This document shows, one piece after another, positions 25,974 through 34,691 of a stretch of 64,000 bases of DNA. Within the stretch, counting starts at the first letter, position 1. Each line of letters starts with the position of its first letter. The notes below the pieces were generated by a model. That model was not told the DNA's origin. It was given only the letters and a program-made list of their open reading frames with translations, and made no database searches. The DNA is taken from the NCBI RefSeq assembly GCF_004570865.1, contig NZ_SPQS01000013.1, positions 62,001 to 126,000 on the forward strand, read 5' to 3'. This DNA comes from Bradyrhizobium frederickii (lineage in GTDB: Bacteria; Pseudomonadota; Alphaproteobacteria; Rhizobiales; Xanthobacteraceae). Position numbers and translations under genes: made by a program.

Positions 25974-26773
25974 GTGCCGTGATCGAGGCGCGATCCCTCA
26001 GCAAGCGCGCCGGCCGCGCGACGCTGCTCGATGGCGTCGGCCTGACGGTTGCGGCCGGCGAGATGGTCGCCGTCATCGGTCCGAACGGCGCAGGCAAATC
26101 GACCTTGCTGCGGCTGCTCTCCGGCGATCTCCGGCCGAGCGCAGGCGAGGTGCGCCTGAAGCAGCGCGACATCGGCAGCTTCACGCCGCGCGAGCTTGCC
26201 GCGCGCCGCGCGATGCTGTCCCAGCACATTAGCGTCTCGTTCCCCTTCACCGTCGAGGAGGTCGTGCTGATGGGCGCCGGCGGTCGCAGCGCGCGTGACG
26301 CGGGCCCGCTCGTCGATGCCGCCCTCGAGGAGGTCGGCCTTGCGCATTTCCGCGAACGGCAATTGCCGACCCTGTCAGGCGGCGAGCAGCAGCGCGCCCA
26401 TTTTGCCCGTGTGCTGGTGCAGCTCGCCTGCGGCGAAGCCGAGCATGGCCCGGGACTTCTGCTGCTGGACGAGCCGACCTCGAGCCTCGATCTGCGTCAC
26501 CAGATCGACCTCGTCGAAGCGGCGCGCCGCCGCGCCGGCAGCGGCACGGCGGTGATCGCGATCCTGCACGACCTCAACCTGGCCATCCGCTTTGCCGACC
26601 GGCTGATCGTGCTGGCTGGCGGCAAGCTTGCCGCGGACGGCTCGCGCGCAGACATCGTCACGCGCGAGATCATCCGTGACATTTTCGAGATCGAGGCCGT
26701 GGTTCATCGGGATGACGACGGCGTGCCGTACGTGCTGCCGCAGTCGATGCAGGCGGCGGCGCCTCCGCGCTGA
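25970..26773 (+). CDS. hmuV: Heme ABC transporter ATPase HmuV
   Basis: A 267-residue ATPase that powers heme import through HmuU. It has Walker A GPNGAGKST, the signature LSGGEQQR, Walker B LLLLDEPTSSLD, and the switch His in ILHDLNLAIRF. Length and order fit HmuV. It is the last gene of the hemP-hmuTUV operon and is followed by a hairpin repeat. Confidence 0.96.
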   Translation: MSAVIEARSLSKRAGRATLLDGVGLTVAAGEMVAVIGPNGAGKSTLLRLLSGDLRPSAGEVRLKQRDIGSFTPRELAARRAMLSQHISVSFPFTVEEVVLMGAGGRSARDAGPLVDAALEEVGLAHFRERQLPTLSGGEQQRAHFARVLVQLACGEAEHGPGLLLLDEPTSSLDLRHQIDLVEAARRRAGSGTAVIAILHDLNLAIRFADRLIVLAGGKLAADGSRADIVTREIIRDIFEIEAVVHRDDDGVPYVLPQSMQAAAPPR

Positions 26774-26779
26774 AGGTGT

Positions 26780-26891
26780 CCTCCCTCCCCCGCTTGCGGG
26801 GGAGGGCTGGGGAGAGGGTGTCTCGACAACGAAGATTCCCCCAGAGGAAAGAACCCTCACCCCGCCCCTCTCCCGCAAGCGGGAGAGGGAG
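26780..26891. repeat. CTCCCCC/GGGAGAGG hairpin repeat, copy b
   Basis: Two palindromic arms (CCTCCCCCGCTTGCGGGGGAGG near 26781 and CCTCTCCCGCAAGCGGGAGAGG near 26870, given here by their paired ends) flank a short spacer. It lies between the convergent hmuV and DUF4139 genes and may end transcription from both sides. Confidence 0.65.
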
Positions 26892-26912
26892 TGCACACCT
26901 CGTTCGTGGTGG

Positions 26913-28592
26913 CTACCCCGCCGGCACGATCACCATGCTCTTGTCCTTCGGCCAGCGGATGCGCCAGGCGAAGTTGATGTCGCGGACTTCGCCGGGCTTG
27001 GCGTCGAACGACCATTCCAGCACGCCGCGCTTGTCGCGGATGTTGCTCGCGGTCGGCTGCGTGGTCGACGGCACCATCTCGACGACGATGTCCTCGCTCT
27101 CGCTGACCGGCAACTGATCCTCGATGGCAACGCGAAGCGGGAAATCATGACCGTTGCGGATGGTGGTCTTGAACGAACGCTCGTCGGTCTTGGACGTCGT
27201 GACCAGCAGGCCGGCCGAACCTTCATTGCGCTTGAGCACGGCGCGCTCGATCCTGACCTTGTCGTCGGCGCCGAAGCCGAGCCGCACGATGTCGTCCTTG
27301 GCCGACGCCGAGATCTTGCCGCGACCGACAAAGACGCCGTCGCGATAGATCGCGACCTTGCCAGGCAGCAGGGTCGTGTCGTCGGTCTGCTTGAAGCTGG
27401 CTTCGAGGAAGGCGGTCGGGTCCAGCACGGGCGCGGCGCGGACGGCAAGTTCGGCGGGCACCGTCATGGCCGCGATGCGCATGCTCTTGGCTCCTTCCGC
27501 GGCGCCGAGGCTGACGCGGCCGGGAATCTTGAACGTCGCCTGGAAGCCACCGATCTCGGCCACCGCCTGCTGCTCGTCGGCGCGTTCGCGCGACTCGGAC
27601 GCCTCCGCGATCTTGGCCATCGCCGGCGATTGGGCCTGGCGCGTCATGGGTGCAGGCCGCGCCAGGTCCGAGGCGGTGCCGAGCGCCAGCGGCTTGGGCG
27701 GCTGCGGATATTGCGCTACCAGCGAGCCGAGCTCCGGCGCACTGCCGCCACGCCCGATACGCACCGTGGAGACACCGAGCGCGACATTCGACCAGTCCTC
27801 GCCGGTCGACTGCGTGATCTCGGCGCGACGAACGAGTTCGAGCTGCGGCCTGCGATCCTTGGCGCCGGTGTCGAGCCGGGCGTCGTAGAGCGGCACCCAG
27901 CGTGCGTTGCGCACGGCGTAAGTCACCCGCAGCGTCGCCTTGGTCGCGGCGGCCGAGGCGACGTCGATTCGCACCTCCAGCTTGCTTGGCGGCTTGGCCG
28001 AGCGCTCGGCCTCGAGCTGCGCGATCTGGCGGTCGATCTCACGCTGCTTTCGCGTGGCGTCGCGGATCGTCGTGTCGGCGGTCGCGGTCTCCTCGGCGAC
28101 CGCGGCAAAGGCCGCGCGCCATTCGGTGATCGGCCGGGCCTCGCCCTTGTCGCCGAGGCCTGCGGGCGAGGCTTCGGCAAAGCGCTGGGCAAAGCTGCGC
28201 CTTGCGTTCGCCGAGTCGATCGCCCCTTGCAGGTCGGCGCGCTGATCCCTCAGCGCTTCGATGCGCTTGTCGAGCTCGGACAGGTTGACGGGCGGCGTGG
28301 CCCGCGGCGGCCGGGCATCGATCGTGCCGATGGTGAGCTTGGCGCCCGCCTCGCCTTCGACGCGGAGGGAGGACGGATCGAGCGAGAGCGGAAAATCCCT
28401 GGCGACCAGGGTCGAGTCGCCGGAGGCGAGGTCCAGCGCGATGATGCGGGTGACGGTGGCGCCATCGGGATAGACCGTCACGGTGTCGATCGCCGAATTG
28501 GCGTCCAATTCGGCGGCCCATGACGGCACCGCGAGGGCCGTGGTCACCAGGACCAGGCTCGTGGTTGCCAGACATTTTGCGGTGATGCGCAT
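26913..28592 (-). CDS. DUF4139 domain protein (mucoidy inhibitor MuiA-like)
   Basis: A 559-residue exported protein. The ATG at 28592 follows GGGAGGAATTTC and gives a signal peptide ending at SWAAE. The N-terminal part fits the DUF4140 type (DTVTVYPDGATVTRIIALDLASG), and a coiled-coil follows (LDKRIEALRDQRADLQGAI). The C-terminal DUF4139 domain shows VTYAVRNARWVPLYDARLD, QSTGEDWSNVALGVST and VLEWSFDAKPGEVRDINFAWRI. The biochemical role of the family is not established. It stands alone on this strand. Confidence 0.85.
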   Translation of the reverse strand: MRITAKCLATTSLVLVTTALAVPSWAAELDANSAIDTVTVYPDGATVTRIIALDLASGDSTLVARDFPLSLDPSSLRVEGEAGAKLTIGTIDARPPRATPPVNLSELDKRIEALRDQRADLQGAIDSANARRSFAQRFAEASPAGLGDKGEARPITEWRAAFAAVAEETATADTTIRDATRKQREIDRQIAQLEAERSAKPPSKLEVRIDVASAAATKATLRVTYAVRNARWVPLYDARLDTGAKDRRPQLELVRRAEITQSTGEDWSNVALGVSTVRIGRGGSAPELGSLVAQYPQPPKPLALGTASDLARPAPMTRQAQSPAMAKIAEASESRERADEQQAVAEIGGFQATFKIPGRVSLGAAEGAKSMRIAAMTVPAELAVRAAPVLDPTAFLEASFKQTDDTTLLPGKVAIYRDGVFVGRGKISASAKDDIVRLGFGADDKVRIERAVLKRNEGSAGLLVTTSKTDERSFKTTIRNGHDFPLRVAIEDQLPVSESEDIVVEMVPSTTQPTASNIRDKRGVLEWSFDAKPGEVRDINFAWRIRWPKDKSMVIVPAG

Positions 28593-28757
28593 GAAATTCC
28601 TCCCTGCCGATATCGACGCGCCACCAGCCGGACGCGCGAAAGATGCCTTGCCAAGATGGTTGGACGCGGCAGGGAAGGAACCGGTTCGATTGGGGTTTCC
28701 GTTGGGCACCGTTGCGGCGGCACCAAGGCTGCGGAACGTATGGCGATCCGGCGGGTC

Positions 28758-29378
28758 TTAAGCCTGGGTCGGCGAGCCCTGGCCGAAGATGCGTCGGAGC
28801 AGATCGGTCACGTTCTTGGCCCCGGCCTTCTTCAAGATGCCGGCGCGGTAACCTTCGACCGTCCGCGCACTCAGATGCATGCGGCGGGCGATCTCCTTGT
28901 TGGTCAGGCCGGCGGCGAGGTGCTCGAGCACGTCGGCTTCGCGCGCTGTCAGCGGCTCGCAGCCGGGCAGCCAGCCCTGCCGGCTCGTGCGCGGCTGCGC
29001 GAATTCATCGATGGCGGCATCGATCCGGCCGACGATGTCATGGGTGCGGAACGGCTTTTCGATGAAGTCCGCCGCGCCGCTCTTGATGGCATCAACCGCC
29101 AAGGCGATGCTACCGTTCGCCGAGGTTACCAGCACCGGCGCCATGCAGTTTTCCTGGCGCAGCCGCCTGAGCATGTCGAGGCCGGAGCGATCGGACGGCA
29201 GCTCCATCAGTACGCAGGCCGGCATCCGCGCCTTTGCCTCGGACAACAGAGACGCACTGTCAGCGAAGCAGATCACGTCATAAGCGCTCTGTTGGAGCGC
29301 AGCTGAAAGTTGTTCGCGGGAGGCCGCGTCAGTCTCGATGACAAATACCTCACCCTTGGAAAGCGTGTTTCCCGGCAT
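28758..29378 (-). CDS. FixJ/NarL-like response regulator with Asp-to-Glu receiver
   Basis: A 206-residue two-domain regulator. Residues ~8-125 form a receiver (VFVIETD, VLVTSANGS, DFIEKPF with the switch Lys108). Residues ~140-200 form a LuxR-type helix-turn-helix (LTAREADVLEHLAAGLTNKEIARRMHLSARTVE). Where FixJ has the phosphorylated Asp, this protein reads CVLMELPSDRSG, with Glu59 in that place. Glu can mimic a phosphorylated Asp, so the protein may be active without a kinase. No histidine kinase gene is adjacent. It is divergent from an AraC-family regulator. Confidence 0.85.
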   Translation of the reverse strand: MPGNTLSKGEVFVIETDAASREQLSAALQQSAYDVICFADSASLLSEAKARMPACVLMELPSDRSGLDMLRRLRQENCMAPVLVTSANGSIALAVDAIKSGAADFIEKPFRTHDIVGRIDAAIDEFAQPRTSRQGWLPGCEPLTAREADVLEHLAAGLTNKEIARRMHLSARTVEGYRAGILKKAGAKNVTDLLRRIFGQGSPTQA

Positions 29379-29583
29379 AATCCCGATCCAGCAATGTCTT
29401 GGTCAAATGGTCCGAGACGGAAAGCAGGCCCCATCGCCACGCCGCGCCGTCATGAGCACGGCATTCACGCCAGTGCCTCGGTTTCCCCTATGTATGTTCC
29501 GCCCGGTTCCTGGATTTGACGGAACGAGACAGAAACTTTACATTTCGGGACATCTGCGGGAATGGCTGGCAGGAACGGTTCGC

Positions 29584-30621
29584 ATGACCGACCTCGTTCG
29601 CAGCGCAGGCTTGAGCTATTACCCGGAAATTGCCCGGTCGGTGGGGCTCGATCCCAGACAGATGATGCGCAAGGCCAGGCTGCCGCTGGCCTGTCTCGAC
29701 AAGCCCGACACTCCCATTGCCGTCACCGGCCTGCGCCGTCTGCTCGAATTGTCGGCAACGGCGTCCGGCGCCGAAGATTTCGGTTTGCGTCTCGCCGAGC
29801 GCGGCGGCCTGACCAATTTCGGCGCGGTCGGCCTGATCGTGCGCGAGCAGGCGACCGTGGGCGAAGCGATCGAAGCGTTCTCGCGCTTCATCCATATCCA
29901 TCATGACGGCATGCGGCTGGACGTGACGCGCGGCAGGCAGACCGTGACCGTCACGCTGCATCTGCGCGGCCGGCAGCCGAGCGCGCCGCGCCAGTCGATC
30001 GACATGGCGCTCGGCAGCGTCCACCGCATCATCCAATCGCTGTTCGGCCATGACTGGCGGCCGCAGGAAGTGCATCTGCATTATCCGCCACCGAAGGACC
30101 GCAAGCGCTACCGCGACTTCTTTGGCTGCCGCGTGACTTTCAACGCCGAGGACGATGCGATCCTGCTGTCGGCGCACGACATGGAGCGCCGGATCCCGGG
30201 CGCGCATCCCCTGATCGCGACATATCTGCGCAAGCGGATCGAGGCAATCGAGACCCGGCCGGCAAGTTGGGAAGGCAAGGTCGACGAGGTCGTGCGGACC
30301 CTGCTCGCTACCGGCGACTGCACCGTCGAGCGCGTCGCCGAGCATCTTGCCTGCACCCGCCGCACCATCCACCGCCATCTCGCCGCATCGGGCACCAGCT
30401 TCTCGGCAATCCTGGATGCGCAACGCGCCGATCTCGTCACTCAGCTGATCGACGACCCTGGACGGCCGCTGGGCGACATCGCGATGCAGCTTGGCTTCTC
30501 CGCGCAGAGTGCCATGGCACGCTGGTTCCGCGGCCGCTTCGGCTGCACCATCACCGACTGGCGCAAGGGCGTGAGGCCAACGGCACCGCCGGCCGATGCG
30601 CCCTCGGCGAGCGCCGCATGA
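29584..30621 (+). CDS. AraC-family regulator with arabinose-binding-type N-domain
   Basis: A 345-residue transcription factor. The N-terminal half matches the ligand-binding domain of the OruR/ArgR-like AraC proteins (IARSVGLDPRQMMRKARLPLACLDKPDTPI, LLELSATASGAEDFGLRLAE). The C-terminal ~100 residues hold two helix-turn-helices (TVERVAEHLACTRRTIHRHLAASG and PLGDIAMQLGFSAQSAMARWFRG). The start at 29584 has GGCAGGAAC upstream and fits the domain; the frame stays open farther up, overlapping the divergent FixJ-like gene. Its stop falls 1 bp before the nnrS stop on the other strand. Its target is unknown. Confidence 0.85.
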   Translation: MTDLVRSAGLSYYPEIARSVGLDPRQMMRKARLPLACLDKPDTPIAVTGLRRLLELSATASGAEDFGLRLAERGGLTNFGAVGLIVREQATVGEAIEAFSRFIHIHHDGMRLDVTRGRQTVTVTLHLRGRQPSAPRQSIDMALGSVHRIIQSLFGHDWRPQEVHLHYPPPKDRKRYRDFFGCRVTFNAEDDAILLSAHDMERRIPGAHPLIATYLRKRIEAIETRPASWEGKVDEVVRTLLATGDCTVERVAEHLACTRRTIHRHLAASGTSFSAILDAQRADLVTQLIDDPGRPLGDIAMQLGFSAQSAMARWFRGRFGCTITDWRKGVRPTAPPADAPSASAA

Positions 30622-30622
30622 G

Positions 30623-31834
30623 TCAGCGCGCCGGAGCCGGCACGCCCATGATGGCGAGGGCGCGCCGACGGCTGCCGGCAAGGAGCGGGCCGAACGCGAC
30701 GGCAAATCCGAGGAACGCGACGAGCCAGCCGCAGGCGGCGATGTGCAACAACACATAGCTGTGCGCGGGAAACATCACGGCCGCGACCCGGGCCAGAGCC
30801 GCGATGATGACCGCGGCATAGATTCCCTGGATCGCCGGCGAAGCCGTCAACGCCTGTCCGGTATGGCCGAGGCTTGCGCGGGTCATCACCGCGAGCGTCA
30901 TGGTTCCCGCCGCGCCGGTCATCCAGGCGTGGATGCCTGCACTCGCCGGCAGCGCTCCGAACACCGCAATGGCGTGCAGGATGAAGCCGAACGGCACGAA
31001 CCCGTAACCGACATGCAGGATCACGAGCAGCCGCTCGCGGAAGGTGCGATCGCCGGCCCAGCGCGCAACCCGCACCAGATGCAGCCCGCCGGCAAGCGCC
31101 ATCAGCACACCAGTGACGGCATTCAGCGGCACCACGACCCACGAGATGAGCGCGAGCGCGCTGCATCCGATCACTACGCCGTCGAAGCGCCCGAACGGGA
31201 CCGGCAGACGGCCGGGATTGAACTTGACCAGCCAGTTGCGGGTGAAGCTCGGAATGATGCGGCCGCCGATCAGCGTGATCAGCAGCACGACCACACCGAT
31301 ACCGACGCGGATGCTGACATCGGCCGCGCCCTGGTAATGCGCCTCGAGATGGAAAGCGACGTTGCCGGCGAGCAGAACGGACACCAGCCCCACCACCGGC
31401 AGGTTACGCCAGTTGCCGCCTGCGATGATCTCCCGCGCCGCGGCGGCGACGACCAGCGCCAGGAAGGCGGCGTCGACGGCCAACGCGAACGCCCAGCCGG
31501 TATCGGCCGACAGCGTCACCGCGACCCGCCCGGCAAGCCAGACCATCACCAGCGCCCCGAGCGAGGTGCCCTGGATCGGCAGCCGGCCGGTCCAATTCGG
31601 AATGGCCGTGAACAGGAACCCGGTGATCACCGCCGGCAGGAAGCCGTAGAGCATTTCGTGGACGTGCCAGTCGCGCGGCGCGAATGCGGAACTCACCGAC
31701 AATTCGCCATAGAACATCGGCAGCCAGGCCAGGATCGACAATCCCGCCTGGATCGCGGCGAGCAGGAAGAAAGGCCGAAAACTGTGCGCAAACAGCGGCC
31801 AGCCCTCATAGTTGCGGGATCGGGCGCCAGCCAT
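30623..31834 (-). CDS. nnrS: NnrS family protein
   Basis: A 403-residue polytopic membrane protein with about twelve helices. NnrS proteins bind heme and copper and are linked to nitric-oxide stress and denitrification. Typical signs are the N-terminal FAHSFRPFFLLAA, WHVHEMLYGFLPAVITGFLFTAIPNWTGR with conserved His, and the later GRIIPSFTRN. It is divergent from the Crp/Fnr regulator at 31964, with a TTGCG-N4-CGCAA site between them. Confidence 0.93.
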   Translation of the reverse strand: MAGARSRNYEGWPLFAHSFRPFFLLAAIQAGLSILAWLPMFYGELSVSSAFAPRDWHVHEMLYGFLPAVITGFLFTAIPNWTGRLPIQGTSLGALVMVWLAGRVAVTLSADTGWAFALAVDAAFLALVVAAAAREIIAGGNWRNLPVVGLVSVLLAGNVAFHLEAHYQGAADVSIRVGIGVVVLLITLIGGRIIPSFTRNWLVKFNPGRLPVPFGRFDGVVIGCSALALISWVVVPLNAVTGVLMALAGGLHLVRVARWAGDRTFRERLLVILHVGYGFVPFGFILHAIAVFGALPASAGIHAWMTGAAGTMTLAVMTRASLGHTGQALTASPAIQGIYAAVIIAALARVAAVMFPAHSYVLLHIAACGWLVAFLGFAVAFGPLLAGSRRRALAIMGVPAPAR

Positions 31835-31898
31835 AGGGTCAACTCCAATGAATTTCAGTCCGTTGCCTGGAAAAATACTGCCAACCGATCGTCGCGTT

Positions 31899-31912
31899 TT
31901 GCGCTATCGCAA
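31899..31912. promoter_or_regulatory. FNR/NnrR-type box between nnrS and regulator
   Basis: TTGCGCTATCGCAA is a perfect 5-bp dyad with a 4-bp centre, the spacing of FNR-family sites (TTG-N8-CAA). It lies 65 bp before nnrS and 52 bp before the regulator, so it could serve both. It nearly matches the site at 34617-34630. Confidence 0.65.
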
Positions 31913-31963
31913 ACTATCGAACGATTGCAGGTGCCATCACACTCCCGACGCCAAGGAGGCAGA

Positions 31964-32674
31964 ATGGCCAAGGTCGACACATCGCTGGTTGCGCATTTGC
32001 CGCTGTTTGCCGGGCTCACACCAGAAGCTCTGGACGAGATCCTGCGTGAGGCCCGTTCGGCGCGATATCCCAAGAACAGTGCCATCTTCGAGCAGGGCGC
32101 GGACGCGCAGTCCTTTTTCCTGCTGCTGCACGGTCACGTCCGCGCGGCCAAGACCACGCCGACCGGCGAGCAGATCGTGGTGCGCTACGTCGCGCCCGGC
32201 GAAACGTTCGGGCTTGCCATGGCGATCGGCGCCGCGCGATACCCGGCGACCGCGACCGCAGTCGACGACAGCGTGGTGCTGATCTGGCCGACCTCGGCCT
32301 GGCCGCGGCTGGTCGAGCGATTTCCCTCGCTTGCCGCCAACACGCTCCAGACCGTCGGCACGCGCCTCCAGGAGAGCCACACCCGCATCCTGGAAATGTC
32401 GACCCAGCAGGTCGAGCAGCGCGTCGCGCATGCGCTGCTGCGCCTCGCCAAGCAGTCCGGCAAGAAGCTCGACCACGGCATCGAGATCGACTTCCCGATC
32501 AGCCGCCAGGACATCGCGCAGATGACCGGCACCACGCTGCACACAGTCAGCCGCATCCTCAGCGGCTGGGAGAGCCAAGGCCTCGTCGAAAGCGGCCGTC
32601 AGCGCATCATCCTGCGCGATCCGCACGGGATCGTGGTGTTGGCGGAGCGGAGCGCAGACAGCGGGGCGGCGTGA
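31964..32674 (+). CDS. nnrR: Crp/Fnr-family regulator, NnrR-like
   Basis: A 236-residue regulator. A cyclic-nucleotide-binding-type domain spans residues ~10-130 (LPLFAGLTPEALDEILREAR, FLLLHGHVRAAKTTPTGEQIVVRYVAPGE). A winged helix follows with ISRQDIAQMTGTTLHTVSRILSGWE as the DNA-reading helix. There are no N-terminal cysteines for an FNR iron-sulfur cluster, which fits the NnrR/DNR group that responds to nitrogen oxides. The ATG at 31964 is preceded by AAGGAGGC. Its place beside nnrS and upstream of nirK supports NnrR. Confidence 0.85.
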   Translation: MAKVDTSLVAHLPLFAGLTPEALDEILREARSARYPKNSAIFEQGADAQSFFLLLHGHVRAAKTTPTGEQIVVRYVAPGETFGLAMAIGAARYPATATAVDDSVVLIWPTSAWPRLVERFPSLAANTLQTVGTRLQESHTRILEMSTQQVEQRVAHALLRLAKQSGKKLDHGIEIDFPISRQDIAQMTGTTLHTVSRILSGWESQGLVESGRQRIILRDPHGIVVLAERSADSGAA

Positions 32675-32784
32675 CGGCCGCACCAAGGCGCCTCCGTCCA
32701 AGATAGGGGTGGGGGCTTCCGCTTACGGCGAAAGCCGCCCCTCACCCGAGAATCCACGCGCGCCCGCGCGAATTCCAGACCGTT

Positions 32785-32982
32785 TCACGCCGGCACGCGA
32801 TCGACCAGCGCGGCGAGGAATTTTTCGCGGTCGATGCCATGCTCGCGGCAGGCATCATCCACCGTGTGGAAGGTTGCGATCGGGCAACCGACACAGGCCA
32901 TTCTGAAGGCCAGAAACACGCGGATGGTGTGCGGCGCCGTACGCATGATGTCATCGACCAGATCGTCGGATCCAAAGGACAT
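32785..32982 (-). CDS. DUF1858-like small protein with CxxC
   Basis: A 65-residue protein of the DUF1858 (hybrid-cluster-protein-associated disulfide) type. Core signs are DIMRTAPHTIRVFLAFRMACVGCPIATFHTVDDACREHGI, given by position ~10-50. The CVGC pair could form a disulfide or bind metal. The family is often found near nitrogen-oxide and anaerobic genes. The ATG at 32982 has GGAG upstream. An FNR-type site at 33031-33044 lies 49 bp before it, which predicts low-oxygen or NO control. Confidence 0.82.
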   Translation of the reverse strand: MSFGSDDLVDDIMRTAPHTIRVFLAFRMACVGCPIATFHTVDDACREHGIDREKFLAALVDRVPA

Positions 32983-33030
32983 GGACAACTCCGTTCGGAG
33001 ATGACGATAACGGCGGGGGTGGTGCTTTCT

Positions 33031-33044
33031 TTGTTGGAGCGCAA
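33031..33044. promoter_or_regulatory. FNR/NnrR-type box upstream of DUF1858 gene
   Basis: TTGTTGGAGCGCAA on the plus strand (TTG-N8-CAA) is centred about 56 bp before the DUF1858 start. It differs in a single base from the site upstream of nirK at 35093-35106. Confidence 0.55.
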
Positions 33045-33067
33045 GCAGTTGCCGGTTCCCTCAGCTC

Positions 33068-33171
33068 GTCATTCCGGGGCGCGCCGTTTGGCGCGAATCC
33101 GGAATCCATCGGGCGGCGGATGACGTACAGAAAAGAATTCCGGGCTCGCGCTGCGCGCGCCCCGGAATGAC
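33068..33171. repeat. Dispersed palindromic repeat (GTCATTCCGGGGCG type), second copy
   Basis: The same borders and internal TTCCGGGCTCGCGCT are seen as in the copy at 502-606. It lies 3 bp beyond the hemN stop. Confidence 0.8.
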
Positions 33172-33174
33172 GAA

Positions 33175-34527
33175 TTACACCGCCCGGCTGTGCAGCTGCT
33201 TTGCCGGGTTGAGATGCGCGTCGAACGCGGCGGCGACGCTGCGAACCAGGAAGCGCGAGTCTTTTGCGACTGCGAGGCGATTGCCCTCCAGCCTCACGAC
33301 GCCATCGGAGATCAGCGGCCTCAAACGCGCCGCCGAGCGCAACATCGCCGTGGCCTCGGCGCCATGGCGGGCGCAGATGTCGCCGAGATCGGCGCTGAAC
33401 TCGCACATGATGCGTTCGATGATGTCGGCGCGCAGCCGGTCGTCGTCGGTGAGCCGATAGCCCTTCGCGGTAGCGGGACGGCCGGCGGCGACGCTCTGCG
33501 CATAGGCGCCGATCTGCACCTCGTTCTGGACGTAACCCTGCGGCAAATGCCCGATCGCGCTGGCGCCGAAGCCGAGCAGGACCTCACCCTTGTCGGTGGT
33601 GTAGCCCTGAAAATTGCGCCGCAGCGTCCCCTCCTCGAACGCCACCGCCATGGCATCGCCCGGCCGGGCGAAATGATCGAGCCCGATCTGCACGTAACCG
33701 GCCTCCTTCAGCGCATTGGCGATCGCGCAAGCCTGGTCATGCCGCGCGAGGCCGTCTGGCAGCACGGCTTCGTTGAGCATGCGCTGGTGCTTCTTGAACT
33801 GCGGCACATGGGCGTAGCCGAACACGGAGAGGCGGTCGGGCGCGAGGGTGAGGCTGCGCCGAACCGTATCCAGGCACGATGCGACGGTCTGGTGCGGCAA
33901 CCCGTAGATCAGGTCGAAATTGATTCCCGCGACGCCGGCGCGCCTGAGCATGTCGACCACGGAGGCCGTCTGCTCGAAGCTCTGCACGCGATTGATCGCC
34001 CGCTGCACCACGGGATCGAAGCTCTGCACGCCAAGGCTCGCCCGGTTGACGCCGGAGAGCCGCATCGCCTCGACCATGTCGGCGGTCAAGGTGCGGGGGT
34101 CGATCTCGACCGCGATCTCGGCCGAGGGCAGCACGAAGAACTTCTGGCGCATCGTCGCCATCAACTCGGCGAAAGCCTCCGGCGCCATGATCGTCGGCGT
34201 GCCGCCGCCGAAATGGATGTGCTCCACCTTGATGCGGCGGCCGATGGTCTCGGCGATCTGCGCGATCTCGCTGCGCAGCGTCCGTTGATAGCCGGCGATG
34301 AGCTCGTCGCGGCGGGCGATCTGGGTGTGACAGCCGCAATACCAGCACATCTCGCGGCAGAACGGCACGTGGAGATAGAGGGACGCGCTGGCGCCCGCGG
34401 GCAGCTCCGCCAGCCAACGGGCGTAGGTGTCCGGGCCGACCGCCGTCGAGAAATGGGGCGCGGTCGGGTAGCTCGTGTAGCGTGGCAATCGCTCCTCGCC
34501 GTAGCTCGCCGCAAGATCAGCTCTCAT
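33175..34527 (-). CDS. hemN: Oxygen-independent coproporphyrinogen III oxidase HemN
   Basis: A 450-residue cytosolic radical-SAM enzyme that converts coproporphyrinogen III to protoporphyrinogen IX without oxygen. The cluster motif is Cys57-x3-Cys61-x2-Cys64 (CREMCWYC), followed by the Cys66 typical of true HemN. The SAM-binding HIHFGGGTPTIM and the C-terminal domain VLLGFGASAIGHLPQGYVQN are present. Length fits HemN rather than the shorter HemW. It shares a control region with the small gene at 34692, where an FNR-type site lies at 34617-34630, fitting heme synthesis at low oxygen. Confidence 0.95.
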   Translation of the reverse strand: MRADLAASYGEERLPRYTSYPTAPHFSTAVGPDTYARWLAELPAGASASLYLHVPFCREMCWYCGCHTQIARRDELIAGYQRTLRSEIAQIAETIGRRIKVEHIHFGGGTPTIMAPEAFAELMATMRQKFFVLPSAEIAVEIDPRTLTADMVEAMRLSGVNRASLGVQSFDPVVQRAINRVQSFEQTASVVDMLRRAGVAGINFDLIYGLPHQTVASCLDTVRRSLTLAPDRLSVFGYAHVPQFKKHQRMLNEAVLPDGLARHDQACAIANALKEAGYVQIGLDHFARPGDAMAVAFEEGTLRRNFQGYTTDKGEVLLGFGASAIGHLPQGYVQNEVQIGAYAQSVAAGRPATAKGYRLTDDDRLRADIIERIMCEFSADLGDICARHGAEATAMLRSAARLRPLISDGVVRLEGNRLAVAKDSRFLVRSVAAAFDAHLNPAKQLHSRAV

Positions 34528-34616
34528 ATCTTACCCATTCGTAAATTTCGGCCGTGTGCAGACATCACGGCAAATCACGGAATGAGTTCAATTAACCCGG
34601 ATGCGCCGAAGGGACT

Positions 34617-34630
34617 TTGCGCTCGCGCAA
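34617..34630. promoter_or_regulatory. FNR/FixK-type box between hemN and small membrane protein
   Basis: TTGCGCTCGCGCAA is a perfect dyad, extended by one T/A pair on each side. It is 89 bp before hemN and 61 bp before the gene at 34692. FixK or NnrR control of hemN is well known in rhizobia, but which regulator binds here cannot be told. Confidence 0.6.
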
Positions 34631-34691
34631 AGCCCGGCGGCCGGTTCCCGGCCATGATCAGAACATTCGTGCGGCCATCCGGAGCGTTGCC

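Noticed and set aside
30596..31963. An upstream extension of the Crp/Fnr regulator frame giving a 692-residue protein
   Set aside because: The extra ~455 residues are antisense to nnrS and highly charged without domain content. The ATG at 31964 has AAGGAGGC and starts the family domain.
34527..34620. A classical TTGAT-N4-ATCAA FixK box directly before hemN
   Set aside because: None with that exact core was found. The only good site is the TTGCG-N4-CGCAA dyad at 34617-34630, which is reported instead.
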